Assembly (NCBI GenBank): GCA_001029295.1
Contig: LDXJ01000064.1
Span: forward strand, 310,001-374,000
DNA: 64,000 nucleotides
Source: Peptococcaceae bacterium CEB3
GTDB lineage: Bacteria; Bacillota; Desulfitobacteriia; Desulfitobacteriales; Desulfitobacteriaceae
Reading direction: 5' to 3'
Positions 26,183 to 34,996 of this stretch are shown in pieces (positions within the stretch are counted from its first letter, which is position 1; every line of letters begins with the position of its first letter). The position numbers were made by a program, and so were the translations under genes. A model generated the notes under the pieces. It worked only from the letters and a program-made list of their open reading frames with translations. It had not been told where the DNA came from and made no database searches.

Positions 26183-27185
26183 AGTCAAACACTTGGTCAA
26201 AACTTATCCTGCCCGCGGTGGGATCTTAAAACAAAAGCCAGTGCAGGCGGTCAAAGGCGTAAGCTTTGTTCTTCCCGATGCCGGCGCTGTGGCCTTCATT
26301 GGCGAGTCTGGCTGTGGAAAGACCACCATCGGCCGCATTCTCACGGGATTGGAAAGCTATGATTCCGGGGAAGTTCTCTATGACGGAGTCAATCTAACCC
26401 GGTTGCCGTCGGCCGAGCGCCGGGAGAAGTTGCGAAAGGTGCAATTGATTCAGCAAGACCCGTATGCAGCCTTGAATCCGTCACGTACGATCGCCAAAAC
26501 GTTGATGGCTCCTTTGGCCCTTGAAGCCAAGCGTCAGCAAAAGTCCAAGGCGTGGATGGCATCGCGGGCACGGGAGGTCCTGGCGCTGGTGGGATTGAAC
26601 CCCGAGGTCGTTTTGCCTAAGTACCCGCATATGCTGTCGGGGGGTCAACGGCAGCGGGTGGTCATCGCCCGCGCCTTGACCGTCGAGCCGGATGTGTTGG
26701 TGGCTGACGAAGCCGTGTCCATGATCGATGTGTCGCTGCGGCTGGGCATTTTGAGTTTGCTCCTGGAACTTCGCAACAAGCACGGCATTGCGATACTCTT
26801 TATCACCCACGATGTAGCAGCGGCTCGCTACGTAGGACAGGACGGACGCGTCTGTGTCATCTATCAGGGAGAAGTCGTCGAAGAGGGGGTCACAGATGAC
26901 CTCATTCAATCGCCGGTACATCCATACAGCCAAGCCTTGCTCAGCGCAGTGCCGGTCCTGCGGGGCTTGGAGGCTCCCGGGCCGGACCGCTACATCCCGC
27001 TGGGAGAGTTCCAGCAGGATGAAGGCACAGCTTGCCGGTTTGCTCCGCGATGCCGATATGCCGAAGAGCGCTGTCGCACGGAAAAACCGCGGACCGTGCC
27101 GTATGGAAATGGTGGCCACAGGCACAGGTGTCACTTCCCTGTCGCGCGGCGGGTGGTTGCGGAACCGTTGGAGGTGAATTCGTAA
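26175..27185 (+). CDS. Peptide ABC transporter ATPase (DppF/OppF)
   Basis: A 336-residue ABC ATPase. Walker A is GESGCGKTT, the signature is LSGGQRQRVVI, and Walker B is VLVADEAVSMID; an alanine replaces the usual proline after the glutamate. The C-terminal extension again has a Cys-rich stretch (ACRFAPRCRYAEERCR). ATG 26175 is 7 bases from GGAGTG; ATG 26169 is the alternative. It overlaps the preceding gene by 8 bases and the following GNAT gene by TAATG. Confidence 0.94.
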   Translation: MIEVKHLVKTYPARGGILKQKPVQAVKGVSFVLPDAGAVAFIGESGCGKTTIGRILTGLESYDSGEVLYDGVNLTRLPSAERREKLRKVQLIQQDPYAALNPSRTIAKTLMAPLALEAKRQQKSKAWMASRAREVLALVGLNPEVVLPKYPHMLSGGQRQRVVIARALTVEPDVLVADEAVSMIDVSLRLGILSLLLELRNKHGIAILFITHDVAAARYVGQDGRVCVIYQGEVVEEGVTDDLIQSPVHPYSQALLSAVPVLRGLEAPGPDRYIPLGEFQQDEGTACRFAPRCRYAEERCRTEKPRTVPYGNGGHRHRCHFPVARRVVAEPLEVNS

Positions 27186-28285
27186 TGAGTTTTACCGTAC
27201 GAATCGCAGAACCCCACGACCTAGATCAGATTGCTAGGCTCTCGGACCGCGTATTCCGATCCAAGCGCACTACCCATATGGCGGAGGAATTTCCCCATCT
27301 TTACAGTCCGCACAACGCCCGTCATTGGTTCGTGGCGGAGGACGGCGGCCAAATACGCAGCATTATCGGTGCTATGGTGTGGCCAGCTGTCATTGCCGGT
27401 GCCCGAACGCGGGTAGCCAGTGTCGGCTCCGTGGCCACCGATCCCGATTACCGCGGTCAAGGGCTCGCGAGCCGTCTCTTGTACCTCGCGCAGTCGCAGT
27501 TAGCAGCTGAAGCGGTGCGCCTCATGCTAATCTCGGGTGACCTGCCTTTATACCTCAAATTTGGAGCCCGGTCGATTGGCCGCGTCGACTGGTATGCTCT
27601 TCCGCGCAATCTGGCGGTCGCTGGCCGCTACAGCATCCGTCCGATCGACCCGCAGGACGACGCGGCAATCGTCGCTCGTCTCTATCAAACCCGTTCGACT
27701 CGGTTTGGGCGGACACTGGCCCAATTGCGCGCTATGCTCGTCGCCCAGCCTATCACCCAGGTGGAACGAGGGGTCAAAGTGGCGCTCCTGGTGTTGAGTG
27801 ACGGCGTCCCCGTCAGCTACCTGATCCTGAACCATCGCCCGTTTCAGGGGGTCGGTGCCAGTCGGCTGAGCGAGTGGGCCGGGGATCCCAAAGGGGTGCT
27901 CCATGCGCTCACGCAAGTGAGCGATTGGCCGGAGCAAGGGATCCGCATTCCCGTGCTTCGGGAAGATTTGGCCATGCAGGGGACCTTGTATCCCTTAAAG
28001 CCCGACCGACGGGGCCCCGTTTCCTGGCTCGTCAAAGTGATTGACGGTGTGGGACTTGCCTCAGACTTAGCCCCTATCGGGACCGAACAGGCAGCTCAGC
28101 CACCCCGCGTGCTGCTCACGGCGCCGGATACCTATGCGGTTGAGTTCAACGGCCAGCGCTGGGTAGTTAATGCCGCGGAACTGACCGAGTGGGTGTTCAG
28201 TGAGGAGACCGCCTATCGGCCCGTACCCTTGGAGGCGATTTGGCCACTGCCGAGCCTGTGGCCGGAAGGTTTGAACTACATTTAG
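27185..28285 (+). CDS. GNAT-family N-acetyltransferase (about 40 kDa)
   Basis: A 366-residue protein whose N-terminal 150 residues form a GNAT domain. The acetyl-CoA loop is VASVGSVATDPDYRGQGLASRLLYLAQ, matching R/Q-x-x-G-x-G/A. The remaining 200 residues have beta-strand-rich repeats (RGPVSWLVKVIDGV, YAVEFNGQRWVVNAAELTEWVF) like the second and sterol-carrier-type domains of Eis-like acetyltransferases. Translational coupling to the ATPase gene (TAATG, GGAGGTG upstream) ties it to peptide uptake. The substrate is unknown; a free amino group of an imported peptide or amino sugar is plausible. Confidence 0.82.
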   Translation: MSFTVRIAEPHDLDQIARLSDRVFRSKRTTHMAEEFPHLYSPHNARHWFVAEDGGQIRSIIGAMVWPAVIAGARTRVASVGSVATDPDYRGQGLASRLLYLAQSQLAAEAVRLMLISGDLPLYLKFGARSIGRVDWYALPRNLAVAGRYSIRPIDPQDDAAIVARLYQTRSTRFGRTLAQLRAMLVAQPITQVERGVKVALLVLSDGVPVSYLILNHRPFQGVGASRLSEWAGDPKGVLHALTQVSDWPEQGIRIPVLREDLAMQGTLYPLKPDRRGPVSWLVKVIDGVGLASDLAPIGTEQAAQPPRVLLTAPDTYAVEFNGQRWVVNAAELTEWVFSEETAYRPVPLEAIWPLPSLWPEGLNYI

Positions 28286-28368
28286 GACCTTTAGCAGGCT
28301 TTTGGCACCGCGTGTTCGCGCGCACAGAGAATACTTCGACCAAAACTTGTCACAACAGGAGGATTGTG

Positions 28369-29313
28369 ATGATTCGCACCTACCATAGCGGTGATGAAGC
28401 CGCATTCATCAAGACATGGAATGAGTCCATGCCAGCGGACGGCATTACGGAAAAGGTTTTCATCAGTCGCATTCTCGTTGATACCAACTTCGATCCCGAC
28501 GGCATCTTGCTTGCCGAGGAAGAGGGCCGCATTGTCGGGGGCCTGGTGGCCATTGTCCGCAAAACCCCCATGTCGGGGACCGACTTGGAGCCGGCAAGTG
28601 GCTGGATTACGGCCTTTTTCGTGCGGCCGGATGCCCGTGGGCGCGGTATTGGGCGGGACCTCATGGACGCTGCAGACGGGTTTTTTCGGAACCGCCACCG
28701 CACAACCGTCTACTTTGCCTCCTACACTCCTAACTATTTCGTGCCCGGCATCGATCGAGATCAATATCCCGCGGGTGCCGTGCTGTTGGAGACGGTCGGA
28801 TTTGCCAAACTCTATCAATGCGCAGCCATGGACAAAAATCTGGTGGGATTTGTCATCCAGGATGATGTCCGACGGGTAGAAGTCGCACGGCGTGAAGAGG
28901 GCTACGTGATTGAAAACCTTGCTTTACCGTATGTATCCAACCTCATCGGCTTCACCGACGAAGAATTTGATCCTGACTGGACCCGCGCCATCCGCGAGGC
29001 ATTGAAGAGCGGAGTGCCCCTGTCGAACGTCCTCATTGCCCGTCATGGCGAAACCGTAGTGGGCTTCTGCATCTTTGGTGGATATGATGGTGTGGGCGAG
29101 CGCTTCGGACCTTTTGGGGTCGCCGAATCTTTGCGCGGCACTGGATTGGGCAAAGTGCTGCTGTACCGTTGCCTTGAGCAAATGCGGCACGTCGGGCTTC
29201 ACACAGCCTGGTTCCTATGGACTGGCGAAAAAGAGGCCGCTGGGCACTTGTACCTCCGAGCCGGTTTTGCCGTGACCCGGCGATTTGACGTGATGAAGAA
29301 AATCTTAGCGTGA
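28369..29313 (+). CDS. Tandem GNAT-domain acetyltransferase
   Basis: A 314-residue protein with two GNAT domains. The first (residues 1-160) has ITAFFVRPDARGRGIGRDLMDAA. The second (residues 175-314) has FGPFGVAESLRGTGLGKVLLYRCLEQM and ends with AGHLYLRAGFAVTRRFDVM. Both acetyl-CoA loops are intact (ARGRGIG and LRGTGLG), so either half could be catalytic. ATG 28369 has AGGAGG 6 bases upstream. It lies 83 bases after the other GNAT gene and overlaps the next gene region. The role is unknown; it probably acts with the PIG-L deacetylase and NagZ. Confidence 0.82.
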   Translation: MIRTYHSGDEAAFIKTWNESMPADGITEKVFISRILVDTNFDPDGILLAEEEGRIVGGLVAIVRKTPMSGTDLEPASGWITAFFVRPDARGRGIGRDLMDAADGFFRNRHRTTVYFASYTPNYFVPGIDRDQYPAGAVLLETVGFAKLYQCAAMDKNLVGFVIQDDVRRVEVARREEGYVIENLALPYVSNLIGFTDEEFDPDWTRAIREALKSGVPLSNVLIARHGETVVGFCIFGGYDGVGERFGPFGVAESLRGTGLGKVLLYRCLEQMRHVGLHTAWFLWTGEKEAAGHLYLRAGFAVTRRFDVMKKILA

Positions 29314-29327
29314 AAGACGGAGAACGG

Positions 29328-30035
29328 ATGGTGAAGATGAAGATTATGGCTATCGGCGGCCACGCCGGCGACATGGATCTTACGGCGGGCGCAACACTTG
29401 CGCAGGCAGTGATGGATGGACACGAGGTGGTGCTGTTTCACCTAACCCTGGGGGAAAAGGGACACCCTACACTGTCCGCTCAAGATTATGCCAAGCAAAA
29501 AATTGAGGAGGCGCAGGCTTTCGCCGCCAGCATTGGCGCCAAAGCGCGGTTCCTGGACTACGGGGACGGCGAATTGCCGGTCAACGACGAAGTCAAGTTC
29601 CAAGTGGTGGATGTGATCCAGGAAGAGAAGCCTCAGGTGCTCATCACCCACTGGAAGAATAGCATCCACAAAGATCATGCCAACACGTACCAGATTGTGG
29701 AGGACGCGGTATTTTATGCAGAAATCAAGGCCTTTGAACGAAGTCAGCCGCCGCACGGAGTGGGCCGCACCTATTATGCGGATAACTGGGAGGACCCCTT
29801 TGGCTACAACCCCGATGTGTTTGTCGGGATTCGTGAGGAAGCCTATGAACTCTGGCTGAAAGCGGCATCCCATTATGCCTATGCTCGTGGTGAAACCGGC
29901 TTTCAATTCCTTGAATACTACAAGGCGCTTTTCCACGTGCGCGGCTTGCCGCACGGATTTCCCCGCGCAGAAGTCTTTGCTCGCCCTGTCTGGTCCCGCC
30001 AGGTGCGGCTCAACTCTATTGCGGAAAGAGGTTAG
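29328..30035 (+). CDS. PIG-L/LmbE-family N-acetylglucosaminyl deacetylase-like protein
   Basis: About 235 residues with the LmbE fold. The usual AHPDDE zinc motif appears in a variant form, GGHAGDMD, keeping H12 and D15. The second ligand motif is intact in THWKNSIHKDHANTY. Family members de-N-acetylate GlcNAc-containing molecules. Beside NagZ and two acetyltransferases it may remove an acetyl group from an amino sugar or an acylated peptide. ATG 29328 has GGAG 5 bases upstream; GTG 29310, overlapping the previous stop, is also possible. The variant zinc motif leaves some doubt about its activity. Confidence 0.8.
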   Translation: MVKMKIMAIGGHAGDMDLTAGATLAQAVMDGHEVVLFHLTLGEKGHPTLSAQDYAKQKIEEAQAFAASIGAKARFLDYGDGELPVNDEVKFQVVDVIQEEKPQVLITHWKNSIHKDHANTYQIVEDAVFYAEIKAFERSQPPHGVGRTYYADNWEDPFGYNPDVFVGIREEAYELWLKAASHYAYARGETGFQFLEYYKALFHVRGLPHGFPRAEVFARPVWSRQVRLNSIAERG

Positions 30036-30078
30036 CATGACATATTTGCTCAATCGGTAAACGACAGGAGGATGTCTC

Positions 30079-31677
30079 ATGACGGACGAAGAAGACCTGA
30101 GACGACGGATTGGCCAATTACTGGTCTTCGGGTTTGACGGGCTCACGGTCCCGGAATATGTAGCGGATCTAATTCGCACTCATTATCTGGGCAACATTAT
30201 TCTCTTTTCCCGTAATGTCTCCACCAAGGAGCAACTGAGCGCACTTACCGATCATCTTCAGAGTCTTGCCCAGGAATCCGGTCAGGAGATGCCGCTCACC
30301 ATTTCTGCCGACCAGGAAAACGGCATCGTGCGCCGCCTGCCAGAGGACATTCCCGTCTTTCCCGGCAATATGGCGTTGGGGGCCACCCATTCTCCGGAGG
30401 ACGTCTATCGATCCGGTGTCCTGACTGGGCGCCTGCTGGCCAACTTGGGTATCAACTTCGACTTGGCTCCGGTGCTGGACGTTAACAACAATCCCGCCAA
30501 CCCGGTGATTGGCGTTCGGTCATTGGGCGATGTCGCGGAGACGGTGGCGGAGTTGGGCGTCCGGTTCATGCAAGGCCTGCAGTCCCAAGGAATCATAGCC
30601 TGCGGAAAGCACTTCCCGGGGCATGGTGATACCAACGTGGACTCGCACTTGGACCTGCCCAGTATTGCCCATGACCGGCTTCGTCTTGAGAGTGTGGAAT
30701 TGGTACCGTTCAAGGCGGCTATTCAGGCTGGCATCGACTCCATCATGACGGCTCACGTGGTCTTCCCGGCGGTGGAACCGGAGAAAATTCCCGCGACTCT
30801 CTCCTACCGCGTCCTCACTTCCCTGCTGCGCTACGAACTTGGCTTTGCCGGCGTGCTGACTACGGACTGCCTAGAAATGAATGCCATTTCCGCGACGGTT
30901 GGGATCGGTGCCGGAGCTGTGCAGGCCTTAAGGGCGGGTGCCGACATGGTCATGGTCTCGCATCACCTCGATCGGCAACTCGCGGCCATCGACGCCATCG
31001 TCAGTGCGGTTCGACAGGGAGATCTGGCGGAAGCTCGCATCGAAGAAGCCTATCAACGTGTTCAAGCTCTGAAGGCCAAGCGGCTGGGGGCGACCGCCCG
31101 CGAGGAATGGGCCCCGTTGCTTCAGGCAGCCAAGGCGGTACAAGTCGACTTGTCTCAACACGCTGTTACCGCCCTGCGGCTGACGCCCGCGGCCCAGCCG
31201 ACCAAGGACAGCCTCGAAAAAATCGCGGTGCTGGTCGACGAAACCACGCCGCTGATGGCGGCAGCCGGCGGAGGCGGCCACCATCCCTTAATCAAAGATG
31301 CCCTCGCGACGGTGTTTCCGGGACTGGAAGTGCAGGAGTTTCTGTTCCCCTCGGTCTTTGACTGCCAGTCTGAGGAACAGTTATCCGCGTTGTTGGCACA
31401 ATATGATGCCGTATTGGCCGGCATCAACGGGACACGCAATACGCGTTACCTGGAGTTTGTCAAAGAATTGGCCGCAAGGCCTATTCGCCAGGCCACGCTG
31501 CTCTTGAGAAGTCCCTACGATGCCCTGCATGTGAAAGACGCGCCGAACCTCTACGCACTCTACGAAGATACCCCTTGGATGGCTGAAGCAGCCATTCGGT
31601 CTCTCTTCGGCGAGGGAGCCCAGGGCCGGTTGCCAGTCCACATTTCCGAGGACTTCCCCAGGGGATATCGCGTCTAG
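30079..31677 (+). CDS. nagZ: Beta-N-acetylhexosaminidase, GH3 family
   Basis: A 532-residue NagZ that releases GlcNAc from GlcNAc-MurNAc(-peptide). The catalytic dyad loop KHFPGHGDT (residues 177-185) carries the acid/base H182 and D184, and the nucleophile is D263 in TTDCLEM. A second C-terminal domain of about 170 residues is present, as in the two-domain Bacillus enzyme. That enzyme is secreted, whereas this one has no signal peptide and should be cytoplasmic. AGGAGG lies 9 bases before the ATG. It is the last gene of the transporter operon, followed by a terminator. Confidence 0.92.
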   Translation: MTDEEDLRRRIGQLLVFGFDGLTVPEYVADLIRTHYLGNIILFSRNVSTKEQLSALTDHLQSLAQESGQEMPLTISADQENGIVRRLPEDIPVFPGNMALGATHSPEDVYRSGVLTGRLLANLGINFDLAPVLDVNNNPANPVIGVRSLGDVAETVAELGVRFMQGLQSQGIIACGKHFPGHGDTNVDSHLDLPSIAHDRLRLESVELVPFKAAIQAGIDSIMTAHVVFPAVEPEKIPATLSYRVLTSLLRYELGFAGVLTTDCLEMNAISATVGIGAGAVQALRAGADMVMVSHHLDRQLAAIDAIVSAVRQGDLAEARIEEAYQRVQALKAKRLGATAREEWAPLLQAAKAVQVDLSQHAVTALRLTPAAQPTKDSLEKIAVLVDETTPLMAAAGGGGHHPLIKDALATVFPGLEVQEFLFPSVFDCQSEEQLSALLAQYDAVLAGINGTRNTRYLEFVKELAARPIRQATLLLRSPYDALHVKDAPNLYALYEDTPWMAEAAIRSLFGEGAQGRLPVHISEDFPRGYRV

Positions 31678-31707
31678 GCTAGCCCAACAAGTCGCATCTA
31701 ATGCAAC

Positions 31708-31733
31708 GGTCCCGTGAGGGACCTGTTTTTTTT
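31708..31733 (+). terminator. Intrinsic terminator after nagZ
   Basis: GGTCCC (31708-31713) pairs with GGGACC (31718-31723) across a GTGA loop, followed by TGTTTTTTTT. It marks the end of the peptide-transport/nagZ operon. Confidence 0.88.
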
Positions 31734-31814
31734 GAGCTCATGTGTTAAAGCAGGAAAACTGCCCTTCTGTGCAGAAGAATTGAGAAAGCGTTATTGTGGA
31801 AGGGGAAGGAAAGA

Positions 31815-33431
31815 ATGGATCTTGAATTCACAGGCAAGATCTACACCTTGACGGGGAGTGAGCCGGTCGACTCGATGATTGTGAGGGACAAGCAGATTGT
31901 CTATGTTGGCCCAAGGGTGCATGGGATACCCAGGGAAACAGTTGATTTGGCTGGAGCTACCATGCTGCCCGGATTTGTAGACAGCCATGCTCACCCTCTG
32001 TGGCTTGGCCTCTTGCAAAAACAGATCCGCACCAATCCCCCTTTTGCGAATAGTCTTGACGAATTTCTAAGTGTAATAGGCGAAAGCGCACGAGGGGTTG
32101 CGAAGGGGCAGTGGCTCTTGGGCGGAGGATTTGATGAGTCCCAATGGAGTTTACCCCGGCTGCCGCAGAGGCAGGAGTTGGATCGCGTTTCAGGAGAACA
32201 TCCTGTATTGATGATGCGAGCCTGTGGACACATCGCGGTGGTGAATTCCTTGGCCCTTAAATTGGCGGGTGTTACGGAGGACTCCGTCGACCCTCAAGGA
32301 GGAAAAATAGTTCGCCATGAGGGGGTCTTAACCGGAGAACTGCAAGAGTCCGCCATTCAATTAGTGAGCCGGTGTGTACCCGAGCCAAACCCTTCGGTTG
32401 CGGCGAGTGCCATTGTCGATGCGAGTAACTATCTTGCCTCTCGCGGTATAACAAGCGTATGCGACATGGAATGCGGAGATGGCTCGCACGGGGAATGGGA
32501 TTTGTATAGTGAAGGCTTACGCACAGGCAGCTGGAAGCAAAGAGTCGGCATTTTCATAGTTTTCGAGTGGTTTAAGGCCAGCGGCCAGTTACCGCTCATC
32601 GAGCCGGAAGTCAGGCAAGACTTGAAACTGCTTGGTCTGAAATTGTTTGCCGACGGGAGCATTTCGGGACATACGGCGGCTTTACACGAACCCTATTTAC
32701 ATGACGGGGGCAGGGGGATAATGCGGCTGGGCGAAAGTGTAATCGTTGAAGCGGCGGGCGCGGCTTTAAGTCACGGGCTGAAACTTGCGGTCCATGCCAT
32801 GGGGGATGCGGCCATTGATCAGGTCGTCACAGCATTATCGAGATGGGGGGGTCAGGGTGGTGACAGCTTCACAATAGAACACGCTGCCTTGCCGACGACG
32901 TATGCGCGGGAGATGATGGCCAAACATAAGATTGGGGTAGTAACGCAACCCATATTCACGTATGCCGAGATTGAATCGTACTTAAATGGACTCGGACCCG
33001 AGCGCACGTTTAACTCCTACCCGATACGATCCCTCAAAGAACAAGGCATCAGAGTTGCCCTGTCCTCAGATGCCCCCTCCACCGCTCACGCTGACCCGGC
33101 AAATCCCTGGTTAGGGATCAAGATGGCCACAGGCCGGCGTGCAAGCACGGGTGTGGCCCTGTCCAGTGACGAATGTATATCTTTAACCGAAGCATTAAGG
33201 AGCTATACGGAGATTGGTGCCGCGGTAAGAGGCTTTGAGAATTGTGGCCGCCTTTTGCCGGGATATGCTGCCGACTTTTCTCTGTGGGACAAGGATCCTT
33301 TCAAAGAAGGTCCGGCTGGCATGCCAGACGAGGCACTTGCAACCTATAGAAATGGAGAGGCCATTCATTCCGGTAAGACCTGGACAGCATACCGGGAGAG
33401 AGGGTATTTTTCTGACCAAGCAAAAGATTAG
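31815..33431 (+). CDS. Amidohydrolase of the YtcJ/amidohydrolase 3 family
   Basis: A 538-residue metal-dependent hydrolase. The N-terminal beta-sandwich leads into LPGFVDSHAHPL, the HxH metal motif. KLFADGSISGHTAAL, AVHAMGDAAIDQV, FTIEHAAL and ALSSDAPSTAHADP give the remaining His/Asp ligands. The C-terminus returns to the sandwich (GRLLPGYAADFSLWDKDPF). Relatives hydrolyse N-acyl or N-formyl amides, but the substrate is not predictable. ATG 31815 has AAGGGGAAGGA upstream. It has its own transcription unit after the nagZ terminator and lies 80 bases before the M20 gene. Confidence 0.87.
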   Translation: MDLEFTGKIYTLTGSEPVDSMIVRDKQIVYVGPRVHGIPRETVDLAGATMLPGFVDSHAHPLWLGLLQKQIRTNPPFANSLDEFLSVIGESARGVAKGQWLLGGGFDESQWSLPRLPQRQELDRVSGEHPVLMMRACGHIAVVNSLALKLAGVTEDSVDPQGGKIVRHEGVLTGELQESAIQLVSRCVPEPNPSVAASAIVDASNYLASRGITSVCDMECGDGSHGEWDLYSEGLRTGSWKQRVGIFIVFEWFKASGQLPLIEPEVRQDLKLLGLKLFADGSISGHTAALHEPYLHDGGRGIMRLGESVIVEAAGAALSHGLKLAVHAMGDAAIDQVVTALSRWGGQGGDSFTIEHAALPTTYAREMMAKHKIGVVTQPIFTYAEIESYLNGLGPERTFNSYPIRSLKEQGIRVALSSDAPSTAHADPANPWLGIKMATGRRASTGVALSSDECISLTEALRSYTEIGAAVRGFENCGRLLPGYAADFSLWDKDPFKEGPAGMPDEALATYRNGEAIHSGKTWTAYRERGYFSDQAKD

Positions 33432-33511
33432 AGTAGCTCTAAGCAACCTGGAGAAATATCATATGGTCAAAATCTCAAAGGGACGTGCTGAAAATAGAGG
33501 AGGAGATCATC

Positions 33512-34705
33512 TTGCCGGAGATCGATTACCTATCGCAAGCTAAGGAACTTAAAGAGGAACTGGTAAGGATAAGACGGGACATCCACATGCATCCCGAACT
33601 GGGTATGGAGGAGCACAGGACCTCCGCCCTGGTGGAAGCATACTTGCAATCGTTGGGCTTGGAAACGAAACGAGTGGCAGGCACGGGGATTATCGGAATA
33701 TTCGGTGGCGTGGGCGCCGGAAAGACGGTGGGCCTCAGGGCGGATATGGATGCCCTGCCTCTTTCCGACGAGAAGAAAGTGGAGTATGCCTCCTGTGTTC
33801 CCGGCAAGATGCATGCCTGCGGCCATGATGCCCATACGGCCTGCCTCCTGGTGGCGGCGAAGCTCCTGACCCAGTATCAAGCAACACTTCCCGGTCATAT
33901 CAAATTCTTTTTTCAGCCGGCAGAGGAGACGGATGGTGGCGCCCTCCCCATGATCGAGGAGGGGGCCATGGAGTCCCCCCACGTGGACGCGGTGTTCGCC
34001 CTCCATTGCGATGAGAGCATCGAGGCTGGCCAGGTCGGAGTTACTCACGGTCAGACAAACGCCGCCGCCGACACCTTTGAGGTGATTATTCACGGTAAAA
34101 GCTGCCATGGGGCGGCACCACACGAAGGAATCGACGCCATTGTGGTGGTGGCCCAGGTTATTAATGCCTTGCAGAGTATTGTAAGCCGCAACGTGGACCC
34201 GGTTGACTCGGTCGTGGTGACCATCGGTATGCTCCGGGGAGGCTACAAGGAGAATATCATTGCTGACCGGGCGGAACTATCCGGAACGATCAGGACGCTC
34301 TCTCCCGTCACCCGGGAAATTGTGAGGGAGCGGGTGGAACGGACCATCAAGGGAGTGGCCGGGGCCATGGGCGCCAGCGCCGAAGTCAGACTCACCCGCG
34401 GCTACCCGTGCCTTATCAATGACCGTTCCATGGCCGATCTCGTAGTGGCCACCGGTAAAAAGGTGCTGGGAGAAAACCACGTCGTTCTAGATAGCAAGCC
34501 CAGCCTGGGAGTGGAGGATTTCGCCTACTTCCTGGAAAAGGCGCCGGGCGCCTTCTTCCGCCTGGGAGTCAAGAATGAAAAAAAGGGCATTGTCCATCCC
34601 GCCCACAGTAGCCTGTTCGACATCGATGAGGACGCTCTGCCGGTTGGCGCCGCGATGATGGCGCAGATTGCCACGGCATACCTGCAAAACAGTGCCAGGG
34701 GCTGA
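33512..34705 (+). CDS. M20-family metallo-amidohydrolase (aminoacylase/peptidase)
   Basis: A 397-residue M20D-type hydrolase. The N-terminal HMHPELGMEEHRTS, GLRADMDALPL, KMHACGHDAHTA and FFFQPAEET stretches hold the binuclear metal ligands and the catalytic glutamate. The dimerisation/lid domain follows. VEDFAYFLEKAPGAFFRLGV and PAHSSLFDIDEDALPVGAAMM close the catalytic domain. Family members remove N-acyl groups or cleave short peptides. TTG 33512 is chosen because AGAGGAGGAG lies 6 bases upstream. The context suggests processing of acylated or murein-derived amino acids. Confidence 0.9.
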   Translation: MPEIDYLSQAKELKEELVRIRRDIHMHPELGMEEHRTSALVEAYLQSLGLETKRVAGTGIIGIFGGVGAGKTVGLRADMDALPLSDEKKVEYASCVPGKMHACGHDAHTACLLVAAKLLTQYQATLPGHIKFFFQPAEETDGGALPMIEEGAMESPHVDAVFALHCDESIEAGQVGVTHGQTNAAADTFEVIIHGKSCHGAAPHEGIDAIVVVAQVINALQSIVSRNVDPVDSVVVTIGMLRGGYKENIIADRAELSGTIRTLSPVTREIVRERVERTIKGVAGAMGASAEVRLTRGYPCLINDRSMADLVVATGKKVLGENHVVLDSKPSLGVEDFAYFLEKAPGAFFRLGVKNEKKGIVHPAHSSLFDIDEDALPVGAAMMAQIATAYLQNSARG

Positions 34706-34902
34706 GATTTCCCTTGATAGTAATGCTGTCCCAATTTTAATCGGTGAGTCAAGCACAGAAATTGTTAAGATGTCGGAGGAACATTCTGTCCTCAAGTGTG
34801 AACCAGATTGTCAATTCTCTCCAGGAGACAAGATAGAGTTCATTGCGTAATGGTAAAGCCGAGCTTGTGCTTGATATACCTGCCAGAGGAAGTTTTCGTT
34901 AA
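34704..34902 (+). pseudogene. Remnant of the C-terminus of a D-threonine-aldolase-like PLP enzyme
   Basis: Right after the M20 stop one frame reads EISLDSNAVPILIGESSTEIVKMSEEHSVL, then PGDKIEFI before a TAA at 34848-34850. A second frame, shifted by one base, reads GKAELVLDIPARGSFR to a TAA at 34900-34902. SEEHGxL, PGDxIxxIPxH and a terminal ARG-F/K stretch characterise the C-terminus of D-threonine aldolase/alanine racemase-like proteins. The loop between the halves is missing, and no N-terminal domain is present. This looks like a decayed gene, probably for D-amino acid use. The recognition is from memory of family motifs. Confidence 0.45.
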
Positions 34903-34996
34903 AAGGGGTGGTCCGACGCGCGGGAAGCAAATATAACGCGTATTCGAGGAAACTCGCTCATTAACTTTAATATCAGAAGGAGCTGATTTTACTACG

